Source: Atherix ibis
Lineage: Eukaryota; Arthropoda; Insecta; Diptera; Athericidae
Direction: 5' to 3'
NCBI GenBank assembly: GCA_958298945.1
Contig: OY282610.1
Location: forward strand, 19,492,233-19,556,232
Length of the DNA: 64,000 bases
Part shown: positions 47,889 to 60,700 of the stretch, in pieces
Position numbering within the stretch: the first letter of the stretch is position 1
Layout: each line of letters starts with the position of its first letter
The notes under the pieces: model-generated
Database searches by the model: none
What the model was told of the DNA's origin: nothing
What the model saw: only the letters and a program-made list of their open reading frames with translations
Position numbers and translations under genes: made by a program

Positions 47889-50800
47889 CTATTGAAGTTG
47901 TTGACAATTATTTTGGAACGTAGCACTGCCATGGCGTGAACCGCTTTTAGATCGCTTCATGTAAGCTTTTGATGATCGTGAACTATTCGCCAAATTGTCA
48001 CACGTACATTTGAGGGTACTTTTGCTTCGCAATAGGAATCCGGATTTTTTTCTTAGTATGTCTTTGTCGAAAAAACTTCCATTGGACTCGGTGCTGGTGA
48101 AAACACCTCCAGAATGGTTGCTTGTTGCATTATCTGCCAATATTGGGCTCTTCACTAAAGCAAAAACCGGTGGTGCTGCAGAGCCATTTGAGCCGTCGAT
48201 ATGCTTCGAACGTTTTGGTTCATCTTCGGGATTATCCGGTTTATAATCCCAACAAATGGCTAGTTCCATAGCGCCCATTTTATCCTTATATACTTGAGAA
48301 GTTTGCGGCCTTTTTGGAATTTTTCTATCTTCTACCAATGGTCTGGATACACCCTCGCATGTTTGTGGACGATATACTCGTAATTTGGTACAGTGAGTAG
48401 GCCCGGCTTTATGTCTTTTAATACCGATTCCACTTACCGTTGACAGAATATTCGTAGCTAATTTAGGATTTTCTAAGTTCTGCGCTTGAATCTTGCGCAA
48501 AACTTGCTCCATAACACAATCAGCTAACGGATGATGTTGCAAGTTCTCTTGGGCCATTTTTTTTGCCATTTGGAAATTATAAGATGCAGGAAATACTGGA
48601 CAGCCTGTTTCACTTTCTACTTTATCCATCGATTCGGCTACGATTTTCATTCTTTCAAAATTATCCTCGATACCCTCACCTAGAACGTGTGGTATATGCT
48701 GTTGATGTTGCTTATCCTTCTCAATTTGCTTAGCCACTTCGTCTGTACACTGATGATCTTCGATGTAAAGTTCATTCAATTTCGAAACATCTCCATTGGT
48801 TTTCTCCTTTTCAATAAGAACCTCACGGCTAGAAAGCTTTCGACCGGGACTAGTCACATCACCGGGAATATATGCTAATTTTGAAATCTAAAATAATCAA
48901 CAAAAAAAAACAACAATAATTTAATTTTGCACATGAAAATATTAGTAAATAATTTACGGAATTCGTTTCGTCATCGTTTAGGTTACTATGCGTCGATAAG
49001 AAATTCTCTCCTCGCTCTGAATTTAAAATATTCTAAAAAAAAAATTGTTTTAAAATTATTATTTAAAGAAAAAAGACAAAATATAAATTTATCATTTTTT
49101 ACGGGCTTATTCCTTTCCGTAAGTGCTTCGTTAAACCGATTTGCATGATTTCGAAACAAACTTTTCGGCAGCTCCCATGTTGTACGATATTCACCCCAAG
49201 GAGCAGTATTCTGTCTAAATTGGGAATTTTTATTTTTTTTTAGTTATGTTTTTATTAGTTTTATAAATATATAAATAGTAACCTTTTAGCATTTGGTAAG
49301 AGATGACCATTATTATCTGAGATAAATTTTGTATACCCTTTTCGGTGGCGAGGTTCTGAACGAAAGTTTTTGGGAACTTCCCAGTTATTAAGGTGTGCCG
49401 GTGTAAAGGCGTCATTAAACTGTAAAATAAAATTGTTTTTTTTTTGTATTTAAAATAGAATAACTTAAGAAAAGTTTTCTTTTTCCTTGATGATTTTTTT
49501 TGTTTTGATTGCCTAATCATCGATATAATGAGTTATCCATTTTATAATTCTGATAGTATAGCTTTATTATTTAATTATTGTTAAATTAATATGATATTTA
49601 TAATAAAATTTATGTAGATTATAATTTGCCATTTTATGTTATAAATTGTTTAATTACTAAATAATGCGTTAAAATTGGAAAACTTTTTATAAGCTAATTG
49701 GTAATTCTGCAATAGCCACGTTACAATCGGAATTTTTTTCATCGATGAGCCTCATTTATTGTTCGGCGGATATGTTAATAAGTAAAATTACTATATATAA
49801 GGCTTTAAAAACCTATAAGTTATTGTAGAGGAGTGCTTTTATCTGCAAAAAAGGACTGGCTAATGTTCATTTTGGTCTGTATTTCTTTAAAAATGAAGGA
49901 GGAGACACTGTTACTGTCAATCCTGAGCTCAATGGACGTATGATAACCAATTTGTTTAGCCTTAACTTAAAAATTTTAATTAAGATAATATGTTTTTATA
50001 AAAAAAATAGCATTACAGACTGTACGACATGATAAATTTTAGTTTTATTGCGTAAAAAGCTCTCACTATAACGTAATTTCGAGATTTTGTTATGTCAATT
50101 GGCCTCAAAGATCGTGCGATTTGACACCGTTTCACTTTTGCATTCAAAACAATTTTTGTAAATAATCCTCAAAATTTTAGAGCACTTAAAACCAATATCC
50201 AACAATTAATAGCCGACTTAGAGGCTGAAATGTTCGATAAACACTTTACTAAAAATTACGGCAAAAGGATCGAGTCCTTTCAAGAAAATCTCGTGGCGGA
50301 CATTTAAATTTTTTATATTTTATACATAATGGCAGAGCCTAACCAATATAATAAAATGAAAAAAAATTATTTTTGCATTGTTTTGTTGTCCCTCTTAACT
50401 CTAAATGTTGGAGATGAAGATTTAGAGGGATGGCTATGATAGGTTAACCAGAACCTCCAGAAGACGGGGGAGTGGCAGAGTATGCTGGAAGGGTGTTTTT
50501 TTTTGTTATAGTAAGGTGAAAATCATCGAAAGATAAAATATGGGATTTTAACCAACTAAGACCACCTTATTTGGTCATATTTCTATATCTCCCCACGGGA
50601 CCGAACAATTACTTCGTGGTGGGGCACGGATTGATCGAAGTTAATACTTTAATGAATTATTTCTACTGTTTTCTTTCACACTGATCCAGACGTATGGTAG
50701 TCTGTTTAGGACTATTGTCGCAAGGACTCCGACAACCTCCCAAGCCATCCTCGAATCCAGCATCAGTGCAACGGCATTCTCTGGCATAAGGCGCCAGCGC

Positions 50801-53800
50801 TTCTTCTCTTTAAAAAAACACGTTTTGAGTGCTCTCCAACATCCCATCACGAAAACATCCATGTCTAGCCAAAAATTGGGATAGGTAGTAGCCACCATCA
50901 CCATATCCTCAATCTATTCACAGATCCGCCGCCGAGATGAGAGATGGTGAGTCCATCTGCCATTGGGGGCATTATTCCAACGATCTTCTCACCTCGTATT
51001 GTACTCATTTCTTTACTCCGTTGGAGCCTCGGATCGTGTGACAGCGTCACACCCACATCTCCGGTGGTACAGCTTCTGTGGCTCATCTGGGAGTATTTCG
51101 ATTGGTTTACTGGTAGTTATAATATATTATTTAACGTGATTTAGTTGTCTTTAAACGCAAAACCACAAGTAGCCTACGGCTATAGGAATTGAGTTACGCT
51201 CAATCAATGCACCACCATTATTGGTAGTTAATAGTCAGTAATCAGTTACAAACTGAGTACTCAACCTGTTGGTAGCGAGGACTACCTAAACCTCTACTGT
51301 CATTAGCAGTGACAGCGGCCGAGATAATTGTAAGTTATTGCCAGTTATCTCCCACCCACGATGCGAACACCTTACCCGCGATATGGGTATCAACCACAGC
51401 CACTACGTTGCTGCCTAAGCGTCTCACCAATGTCGGGCACAGTATGTTCCAACACCATGGGGCACCTCGACTCCCGTAGTACTAATTTTTATTTAAAGAG
51501 TACTTCGGTTTGTACTCCGCTCATTGTATCGCTAAGCCAGCTTAGGTATGCGGGTTCGCCAAGACCCGAAAGTACCATCGGAATCGACCTTGGTCTTTCA
51601 CCTGGTTTTAGCCACCCAGCGTGTCATTCACACACTCATTCACGCACCATTCTCGCTCTCCTCTCAAAAAGTGCCACTGCAAATCTATGAAGGCATTCAT
51701 ACCTCTCTCTTACACCCAACACGCCACTCACATCCACATCCTCATCATTCACCACGATTCCACATGCACCTAAATCACGCAACTCGAAGTACAGACCACA
51801 CTCAATGAGAAGATGCTTGTCACTCTCCTCCGTCGCCCACAAGGGCATCTAGCCTCCGCAGCTAGATCTCGCCTGTACAGGACCCATTCATACTGCCGTG
51901 TCCCGTAAGTAAATACTCAAGGTACATACCAAATTCAAATACATACGCAGATGCAAAGAACACATCCGAAATGAACATGTGCGTCCATCTGCCATTCACA
52001 CTCTCATCCCATCGACGTTGCCAAATTTCATACATTCTGTTCAGGACCAGTATACGCCACTGGCGTGGACTAAGATCCAGAACCTCTTCATTCATAACTG
52101 AACAACCAGCAAGCCAGATGGCCCTCCAGGTCCCATAGAATTTCTCCCATAAGAACCTGCATCGCCTCGGTTGACACGGTTCTACACACATTCAAACATG
52201 CATACAAGGTCAGACGCTGAACTGAATTTATGCCCACACTTGCATGCTGGTGGCGCATAATGCCAGCCCATACACACGACGCATAGATTGCACACGGAAC
52301 AAACACACTCTTGTACAGAACTTTTGCCGATCTGGATCGGAGTACTCATCCTTTGAGAAATACTCACACCAGCATGCCAACCAAAAAAGTGAGGACGAAA
52401 ATTCAGTCTCTTTCCAGCCTTTAACTCCAAGGTACCGCACTTCTCGCGCGTATCGGACACCGACCGCCCCTAAACGAATATTGGGCAGCCTAATGGCTGC
52501 CAAAAAAACCCTTCAGTAACATACACAAAGTTTTCCTTTCTGAAACATTCACTCCCATTCTATTCTCCCATTCAGACATCATCTGCATATAGCGGCTTCC
52601 CGCTATCTCTACTGTAAACCTAGAAGATGTATACTAGTAGGCTAGCTTTCCGGCATTGTAAGGTGAGGGGTGGGGGGGGTGTTTCTTTATCATGCTCCTT
52701 TCATCTCATAACGAAACATAATAAAAAAAATCATACCGTAAGGTATATTAAAACTGGTGACACTAAAGGTGTGCATTTCTGCAGGGGGCTATAGGAGGGT
52801 CATAAAAAATCGGAAAAAATAGGTTGAAGATAAAAGAAAGCGACCAAAAAAAATTGGAAAAAGGAGGAGAAAAAAATATTTCTTTTTGCTTTTTAATTTG
52901 TTTTATTGGCTTTTCTAAAAAAAAAAACATGGCAGAAATTCAAGAAAGAGAGATATTTTTGGAAGGAGTCTGGCCGTTCCTTCCCATCCCCAAAACCACC
53001 CTTGGCACTTCGCCGGCCTGTTCTGATCTGAATTTTAACACAAACTCTCTATATAAATAACTATAAAATATCAACTATTAGTCTTTGATGGTTATTTTTT
53101 CGCAGATACAATTTCGATGGTAACTATTCCGAGCATATGTTTAATTCGAGCTAATTTATTTGAAAATGACACCATGTACAATACAATTATAGCATTTTCG
53201 ATGATAAATGGTGTACAGATTATATTGCTTATATAAACATTTCTAAAAAAGTAAACAAGGATTAGATGGGATTATGTTAAATGTCCCTTTACACATGTCG
53301 TTTTCGTTCGAACGTTCCACAGTAGCGTTTGAAAAAAAACAACAATTTTTCCTCATCGAGGAAGCACTTGCTTCTGTTTTTCATTCTTATTTTTAAAAAA
53401 AAAAATATGATATCTGCCAATTTAAAATAGTTTGTTTTTTATATAATTAATATTATGATAGATTATATGGAAAATTACGAATATTTCCGGTTATAAAAAA
53501 AAACTGCCTTTCTTATAAGAATCAGAATTTTCGAGTATATCTTTAACCACTTAGAATCTATTTCGTAATTAGAATTGTTTAATTCCATCCAAGTACTGGG
53601 GGGTGGGAGCACATAATCCAAATTATCACCGATATCGAGAGACTAATTAAATTTACACGCCCATTAAACACCCGGCCGGCCATATTATCATAATTCGATA
53701 AGATTCACTCCGAACACTTATTGTTAGATACAAATTTGTCACTTGTGACTACTTCTCACTTACCAATTAAATCGTATTAACCATCATGCACAGTACCAGG

Positions 53801-56800
53801 GCGCATTTACCTTCGAACAGATAACAATTGCGCCGACATCTGATAGCTTCCGCATAGAAAGGACACGAGAAATTCTTTTTCGGGGGGTAGTGTACTTGAT
53901 CGCATATAGTTGATCGCTTTCAATTGTCAAATAAATTGAATTTAAACTCAATTAGGGTTGTAGGAATTATCATCATTCAACTGCATCGAAGAATACGAGT
54001 ATATACCGACTCATCCGTTGAATTGTCATCGGTAATTTTTCGCTCGGACATCCACTCGTTTTATCCTTGCTCACCTCAAACTATCCTCCTCCACTAACAA
54101 ACTGCATACGTACACGTGTGTATATATCTAGTGTAGTCTCCAGGGTCCCATTTATCACGTTCATGGATTATGTTTCTAGTCAAAAAGTTATTCTGAGTAC
54201 AGGTTGGTACGAATATAAAAAAAAACCGAACAAAGAAAGTCTCTGCACAAAAATCAAAAACAAAAATTTCCCTCTCCTACTAATATTCCTCCCTAATCAA
54301 TGTTATAGACTTTATTACGGGTAGATGGATAATATAGGATTCTAATTTACTATGAATCGTTTTTGTCTAATATCAATAACCCCTGTTATTTTTTTTTCTT
54401 CATTGTGTTCGATTTTTTGTTTCAAGTCGGATATGATAATAAATTCAGTTTTGAAATAAAACCTATGGAATCGGGCGTAAGACCGTGTAATCCGGTGTTT
54501 AAATACCGCAACGGATTTTTATGGTACTACAATACAACAGCTGAACAAGTGCCGAATTTTTCGTAAGACCTATCCTAATCGTGTGCGCGTTATCGATCGA
54601 TTTGGTGTACTCAATTATCAAATTAGCTCAAACATAAGCTCTTCTAATTGTAGTTTAATTAATTGTATTTTTTTTTTTTTGGAATCAATCAAAAAGAAAA
54701 TATCTAGAAATATTTATTTTTAAATAAGATATTAATAATTTTTAGTCAATAACTTTTAATTTATAATAATTATTATTTAAGCCAATTTCTTTTCAGAATC
54801 AATAAATATTATTCAATTTAGATTTTGGAAAGTAAAGTTCAATAAAATATATTTTTAATTTTAGATTTTGATAAAATTTTTATTTTATTATATCGATTAA
54901 ACGTTACTATTATATTTAGCTTTGTGTATGTTCAAAAAAAAATAGAAGAAAATTCGCTTTATATTTTACAATACCACTTCGGTAAAGGCGATAACGCATC
55001 TCAGGATTATGATAAAATTCATGGTATTTATGGCTAATTACCGAAAAAAGTGATGAAATTCTCGAAAAAATTTAACAACACTGGCATATCAGCAGTCATG
55101 ACATAGTTGGATTCAAAAGGAAACTCGATGAATTGAGTGTGAAAAACAAGATGGACCAACTAAACATCTTCCATATGCTGCTTAAGCGCAATAAAATCGT
55201 GCCATTGCTCAATCGAATTATAACTGGCGATGAAAAGAGCGATTAATGATCACAAACAATTTCAAAGTCAGGATTTACAGTCAATAAAGTTATACTACAA
55301 TATGTGTATTATGGGTCTGGAAGGGAACCGTCCATTATGAACTGATACCGTTCAGGCAAAGTATTAACTCGGTACTGTACTAAGAGCTACTCGAGAAATT
55401 ACACTAAGCAATTGAGATAAAACATCCAGAATTGATCAATTGGGATGGTGTCGTCTTCCACTACGACAAGCCTCGATCGCACACATCTTTGATGACTCGC
55501 CAAAAATTAAGACAGCCTTCCTGGGAAGTTCTGATGTATCCACTTTACAGCCCAGACATAGCATCCTCAGACTATCACTTGTATCGATATCTCCAGAACT
55601 CGCTTGATGGAACGAAGCTGACTTCAAGAGAGGCCTGTCCTGTGAAAACTATTTTATTCAGTTTTTCAACCAGAAACTACAGAAGTTCTATACTAATAGA
55701 ATTATTGCTCAGTCCGAAAAATGGCGAAACATGGTCGAATATTTGGTTTGAATTAAGCGTATCTGTTTGACTCAAAAACGCCACGAACTTTTTCGACTAA
55801 CCAATACGTATCTTTTACACGACATGGCGGAGTTAACATATTTGTATATGGTAACAGACAAAGTCATGCAGCTATATACATGACATGCATGTACATGTCC
55901 CATCATATTACGCTGCATTTTTTTATATAAAGCACTTACACTAAAGGAATTTTTAATATCATTACAATGTTTTGGTACATCACGCGTATGGAAATTATTT
56001 GAAGGGGTAAACGAAGCTTTTGATTGTATTGATTCGAAATAACCGCGTGAGGCAGAGTAATCAAAATTCAAATTGATTGATTGAAAAAAGATTGAATTGT
56101 TGAAAAAAATATAGGCGAAATGAGTTTTATGCGATATGACGGACAAACTTTAACCCTATTGCACAGCATGGCAATATATACCATTTATTTCGCATGGCAA
56201 AATCATGACCAAGTGCAGTAAAAAATATGACAATTCGACTACATGGCACACGCATGTTAGGAAAAATGCCACAAACATGCCATTTAGCCATGCTAACTTT
56301 AGAATATATCGCTTTGTTTTTACTATAAAATACAGAAATGCATGTGCTTCACTCTTCAAGTCCTGTGAAAATCATTTTATTCAGTTTTTCTACCTGAATA
56401 AAATGACTACTGATGAAATCGTGGCTCAGCCCGAAAAATGGCAAAATATTATCGATAATAATGGAGAATATTTAGTTTGAATAAATTGGTTTTAACAATC
56501 TGATTTAAGCGTATCTATTGTACTCAAAAAAAAGTCACGAACTTTTTCGACTAACAATAAATAAATAAACGAAACAGGCAAGAACTTATTCCCATAATAA
56601 AAATCTAATCTGTTGGATATGAATTTGGTATTTAGAATAACTTATTTTTTTGAAAAACTTTAGTTTATGAGTGGCCATTGAGAAAAAAAACATTTCTAGC
56701 ATTAAATTATATTTAATAAAAATTTGTACATGTCCTTGTAAGTTGGAAAAAATACTCCACATGTGCGGGAACGAATTCATTCGTCGATGTCGATGTCTTA

Positions 56801-57387
56801 ATAATTTATTTTTAAAAAAATGTCCTCTCATAAAAAGATTTTTTTATAATATCTCTACTATCAGTTTTATTATAATTACTTATTTTTTTACCTCCTTCTG
56901 AATTCAAAAAAAAGCTCATTCAATAGTTACTTAATAGAAAATCCCTGAATTTTAGAAATTTTCAACTCAACTTCTTCTATAAATTATAGACTTATAAGCC
57001 TTTTTCCAACTCTAGCCAAAATAGTGGAAAATGTTATTTTAAAACGGCTTTACCCCATTCACCAATCTGGCTTTTGAGGTAAACACTACTGCACTATCTA
57101 TGGTATTTTGATGTGTCATCGGGTAATTGACTTTCGACCAAGTATGGCATTATGGGCTTCTCTGGAACCGTCAGAGAATACTTTCTTATAAATAAATCTT
57201 GACTTACTAGAAAATATCCTTTTCATTACCAAAATCCTTAATAGTTAACCGAGCCAGTTAATATCAACATAAATTATTATTATTTGAAATAAAATCATCC
57301 CCATTCGTATGAATTTAACATGTTAGGATGAACAAAAAAACTTCAATTAATTTAAAATACCTGATTAGCACCAAAGTTGAATGACAT
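47889..57387 (-). CDS. CFAP126: Flattop (CFAP126)-like paralogue 2, C-terminally shortened
   Basis: Exons: 57361-57387 (MSFNFGANQ), 49283-49419 (137 nt; HLNNWEVPKNF, DNNGHLLPNAK), 49103-49214 (NTAPWGEYRTTWELPK) and 47889-48887. All have GT-AG ends and phases 0, 2 and 0; total 424 residues. The first three exons reproduce the Flattop order YSANQ, NW, GHLLP, NPWGxxxxTW. The last exon carries KMAQENLQHHPLADCVM, AICWDYKP and KHIDGSNGSAAPPVF, as in paralogue 1. It lacks the last 120 or so residues (including GGYPEYWR) and stops at TAG 47889-47891 at the border of the minisatellite. Flattop binds axonemal microtubules and acts at basal bodies; expression in sperm or ciliated sensory cells is expected, not shown. 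Intron 1 spans 8 kb and holds LINE and duplicated sequence. Confidence 0.88.
49700..50340 (+). mobile_element. Tc1/mariner fragment
   Basis: Degraded frames read FFIDEPHLLFGGYVNK (first catalytic block) near 49735, TVTVNPELNGRMITN near 49910 and CDLTPFHF near 50115, with stops and shifts throughout. The end at 50200-50335 resembles pieces at 35780 and 45100. It sits inside Flattop 2 intron 1. Confidence 0.75.
50560..51145 (-). mobile_element. Possible LINE fragment
   Basis: A GC-richer block next to the LINE 3' region. Minus-strand ORFs at 50641-50904 and 50898-51086 have the look of a degraded LINE C-terminus (MAWEVVGVLATIVLNRLP), but no diagnostic motif is present. Assignment rests on position and composition. 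Confidence 0.35.
51150..52620 (-). mobile_element. Non-LTR retrotransposon (LINE), decayed 3' part
   Basis: Minus-strand pieces in several frames follow the order of a LINE reverse transcriptase after its catalytic box: GVRYAREVRYLGVKGW (about 52430), VFVPCAIYASCVWAG then CRTVSTEAMQVLMG (52088-52306), SPRQWRILVLNRMYEIWQRR then NGRWTHMFISDV (51862-52191), and ESDKHLLIECGLYFELRDLG (51636-51848), the usual C-terminal zinc-ribbon area. 51150-51530 is the 3' untranslated end that also appears as the insertion at 10459-11296. Numerous frameshifts make it inactive. Confidence 0.87.
52621..53184. other. Spacer without recognised feature
   Basis: Contains a G-rich run near 52665-52680 and homopolymers; no supported gene. 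Confidence 0.45.
53185..54030. repeat. Intron-1 duplicated block, copy 2
   Basis: Direct copy of 31371-32265, about 50 bp shorter through small deletions, in intron 1 of Flattop paralogue 2. It includes the unchanged 45-bp candidate exon with ATG and donor. Weaker similarity continues to about 54610. Confidence 0.95.
54031..54919. other. Intron sequence, weak similarity to 32266-32960
   Basis: Patches such as CCCATTTATCACGTT and GTCAAAAAGTTATT are shared with paralogue 1 intron 1; otherwise AT-rich and unremarkable. Confidence 0.55.
54920..56551 (+). mobile_element. Composite mariner element C, copy R (inverted)
   Basis: Mirror image of 38959-40589. A plus-strand transposase, broken by stops and frameshifts, includes LLKRNKIVPLLNRIITGDEK (first Asp), VVFHYDKPRSHTSL (second Asp) and YPLYSPDIASSDYHLY (third Asp, DD34D spacing), ending in an inner repeat at about 55780-55797. 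Then come the same spacer, the transposase 3' fragment (DEIVAQPEKWQNIIDNNGEY) and the outer repeat ending at 56551 next to TA. The outer 5' repeat is missing or unrecognisable at the left. Confidence 0.88.
56554..56984. other. AT-rich spacer, no recognised feature
   Basis: Short ORFs on both strands overlap each other and lack motifs. Confidence 0.5.
56985..57190 (+). mobile_element. Jockey-like LINE reverse transcriptase fragment
   Basis: The plus strand reads YRLISLFPTLAKIVENVILK then RLYPIHQSGF, the well-known YRPISLLPxLxKxxExxLxxR...HQxGF block of non-LTR reverse transcriptases. About 200 bp remain, and no catalytic YADD box follows. Confidence 0.75.
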
Positions 57388-57537
57388 ACTCTTTTTACAA
57401 TAGTCCAAAGGTAAAAAGGAGATTCCGATTTGAACAGTATTCCTTGTAATTAATAATATGCCAATTTATTTTTCATGTAATTTTTTCACTTTTATTTTGA
57501 ACACGTTTTTCTCATATTTATTAAGCACGAAAATGTT

Positions 57538-57765
57538 ATGAAAATAATATACGTATTGTCAATTATTATAGTTTTGATGGATCTAAATTTAGTTTATAGA
57601 CACGATAATGTAAAATGTTTACTTAAATCCTGTTTAACCGAGGTTTTTCGGTTTGGACGCCGCCGTGTTAATTCGGATTTGCAAAAAAACAAAAACACAC
57701 ATACACGATATAGCTTTGCATGCAATCAAAAAGTTGATTTTTTTATCATTATTTTTAAACTATAA
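57538..57765 (+). CDS. Hypothetical secreted small protein, possible peptide precursor
   Basis: A 75-codon ORF that I do not recognise. The first 21 residues (MKIIYVLSIIIVLMDLNLVY) look like a signal peptide: a basic N-terminus followed by a hydrophobic core. It is followed by KCLLKSCLTEVFRFGRRR. A Gly followed by three Arg is the classical pattern for prohormone cleavage plus C-terminal amidation, which would yield a peptide ending in FRF-amide with a Cys-x4-Cys ring. The DNA over this part is less AT-rich than its surroundings. The tail after GRRR is low-complexity and may be intron read-through. It could also be chance; there is no supporting homologue. Confidence 0.25.
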   Translation: MKIIYVLSIIIVLMDLNLVYRHDNVKCLLKSCLTEVFRFGRRRVNSDLQKNKNTHTRYSFACNQKVDFFIIIFKL

Positions 57766-60700
57766 AAACTAAATGCCGGATCTATAATAAATTAATTTTC
57801 TAATATACTTGTGCATGTGAACATATTTACAAAAAGCTTCCTTCCGTCGAAGGAAGTAAACTTGTTGTGGTATCCAATCGATGTTGGATACTATGGAAAA
57901 AGTTATTTTGTTTGGTCAATAGTTACGAATAATACGATAGTATTTTTTTGTTGTTCTTATTTTACTGCACATGTAAACGAAAAATAACAACAACAACAAC
58001 AACAACATAAAGGACAAACTATGTTTTATTGTAGAAAACTTTGAAAGTTCATTGCCAAAACCAGAGTTCTTGTCTTTGACGAGTAACATTTAAAGAATAA
58101 AATATAATATTTCTATTTATACTTTTTTTTTTTTTACAAATAAATCAATTTTAATCATAATTATAATAGGTATTAAATATTTTTTAACATGAACCAAAGA
58201 AGAAGAAAAATTTGTTTTAATAAAAAATTCCCCTTGAAAGCACCAAAATATCAACGTTGAAAATTTTAACCAAAGAAAAATGTGAGGTGACATTTGGATT
58301 TGAACTTTATAATATCAACTTGAGAAAAGACGAGGTCAGTCTGATAAGTTAATGATAAATCAACGAGAACAGGGAGTTTTAGAATCGTTTAAACGGAGCC
58401 CTTGTATAAATTGAATGTATGCCATAAAATGTGGCCATAAACTTTCTGGTAAAAAAAAATCAAAAGATTAGCTCTCCTCTTATGATTGGTGACAAAGTCG
58501 AGTTGGAATTGTGAAATTGATGAGTTCAAAAGATGAAGACTACTGCATGTAGAATGACTTAAAATTTGAATGAATGTTTCACGAAAGAGGATAGCTTGGC
58601 ATATGAATAAGTTTCTTCATGTCGAACTTAGCAAGACAATAACAGTTCGGCATAGGCACGAACTACTAATATAACAGTAAAGATATCGTTATGGGATGTT
58701 GCTGAATTGTTACAGGACATGTAATAAGGTTGGAAATTTCAACAACAACGTCAATGGCAAAATTTGATTCTAAAAGTAGCGAATATGTTTGAATATCAAT
58801 AATAATAGATGCTCTTAAAGACAACTAATTGAAAACGGTATAGGACTCTTTGACACTACCTCGAAACTCTCTTTGAGTTGAAGTCAGTCAGACAAATTAT
58901 GCTGATACAAAACTTTGAAAACTGTCTTAAGCGTACAATATTTTCCTTTGTCCCCTCAATTCCGTAATTATCACTACTTTACATATCGTACTTGGTATAT
59001 TCTCTATAAATTCTAAAGTATCTATTCTACTAAAGATTTTCTGATGCGAATTAATTTTACTAAAATACTCAATTTCGTATAGCATATGTTAAGAATAAAA
59101 TAATAGAATAGTGGAGAAAGGACCAATAGTATCTACCATAAGCCGAACCCGCATGTAATATTAAAGAATGAATTAAAATACATGAAATGAAATTTTTAGT
59201 TTCCATCATACAAAATTCATCTTTTTCGGCGTTATTTTTTTATATTTTAACTTTTCCTCAATGGGAAGACCAACAGCCTCTCATTTTATGGTTTTAAGAA
59301 TTTTTTTAAAGGTAACAATTTAATTGAAAAAATTTAATCTATTTTAAATGCACTTACAAGTGCAGTCTGATAAGTCAGTGATAAATGAAATAAACAACTC
59401 ATTTATTCTGACAAAAATTGATATATTTTTTAACAAAATCTTCTTTTAACTTGACAAACTTTATCCAATAATATTCCAGGCAACTTATACCATACATGTA
59501 GAAAGGTTAGTCAAACTCTGGAAAATAAGCTACAACTTCAGAGTTAGACGCAAATGTTTGGAAACAGTTAGTCGCAGAGAGCCAAATCTGTAGAATATAA
59601 GATGTTGCCTACACGTCCTTTTGAGATTTTTATCATGTTCCGACGGTCTTTTAAAATAATATCATGGATTTAATTAATTATTTCTTCGGTGAGACCTATA
59701 TTGGACGTTCTGGGTGCTCAGCCTCACTTCTCCTTATAGGTCAACAACGAAATTCAGTAAACTACTTCTGTAATATTCCATACGATGGTTGAGGAATCTC
59801 TATTATATTTTTCAAGGTTAATTATCTTTTTCCCTCAAAAAATTGTGTTTTATTAATACACAAAGTTCACTTTTTGTTATATTGTCAGATTTCAATGGCT
59901 GTCAAAACTAAACTAATGAACAGATATTTATAAAATTTTGTATATCGTATTTTAAAAAATGACAAATATTAAAATAAATATTATTTTTATGCTATTAGAT
60001 ATATTTCTTGTATTTATCACTGACTTATCATATTAAAATCGTATTACTGTATAAAATGATAAAAGATTTTTGAATATGGTCTAGGCTAAAAAAAAAACAA
60101 AAGTAGCGTGAATAATAGCATGATAAAAACAATCTCATAATTCTCTATGCCTTGCAAGGAGTAATAACTTTTTTAAGCCTGTAGAACCTTATTTTAAATA
60201 TTAAATACGAATTCTAATTAACTTGTAAACCTAGTTTAAAATTGAATCTGCTATTATACAAACCTATTTATTCTCTAAAAACTTTACTGAAAACCCTTAG
60301 AAGAATGTAATTTATAAAAAGAATATTTTATGGTTAAGGAAAATCTTATTTAGCCAAAGTAGTTGGCTATATGAATGATAGTAGAAGTGATGCTATTAGT
60401 TAGGATACCAAAAGGATATTTTATTTTACCGCTATAGCTATCATCTACAATAATTTCGGTATTTTTTCTATTATAACTTTTTCTCAGTTGGAAGTCCATT
60501 TATGATCTCAAAATATTTTTTTAAAGGTGACAATTAAATTGACAAAAATTTATTATAAAAAAATGCCCTTACAAGTGCAGTCTGATAAGTCAATGATAAA
60601 TAAAATAAAGAATTAATTTATTGGCCTCAGTTTCGGCTATAAACAAATATCTTTCTCGCTAGATATTCCGTCATGTTTGAAAACAGGAAAAAGTTATATT

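Noticed and set aside
47995..48246. Plus-strand ORF of 83 codons opposite the Flattop 2 last exon
   Set aside because: Antisense shadow; the minus strand has the conserved, homologous frame.
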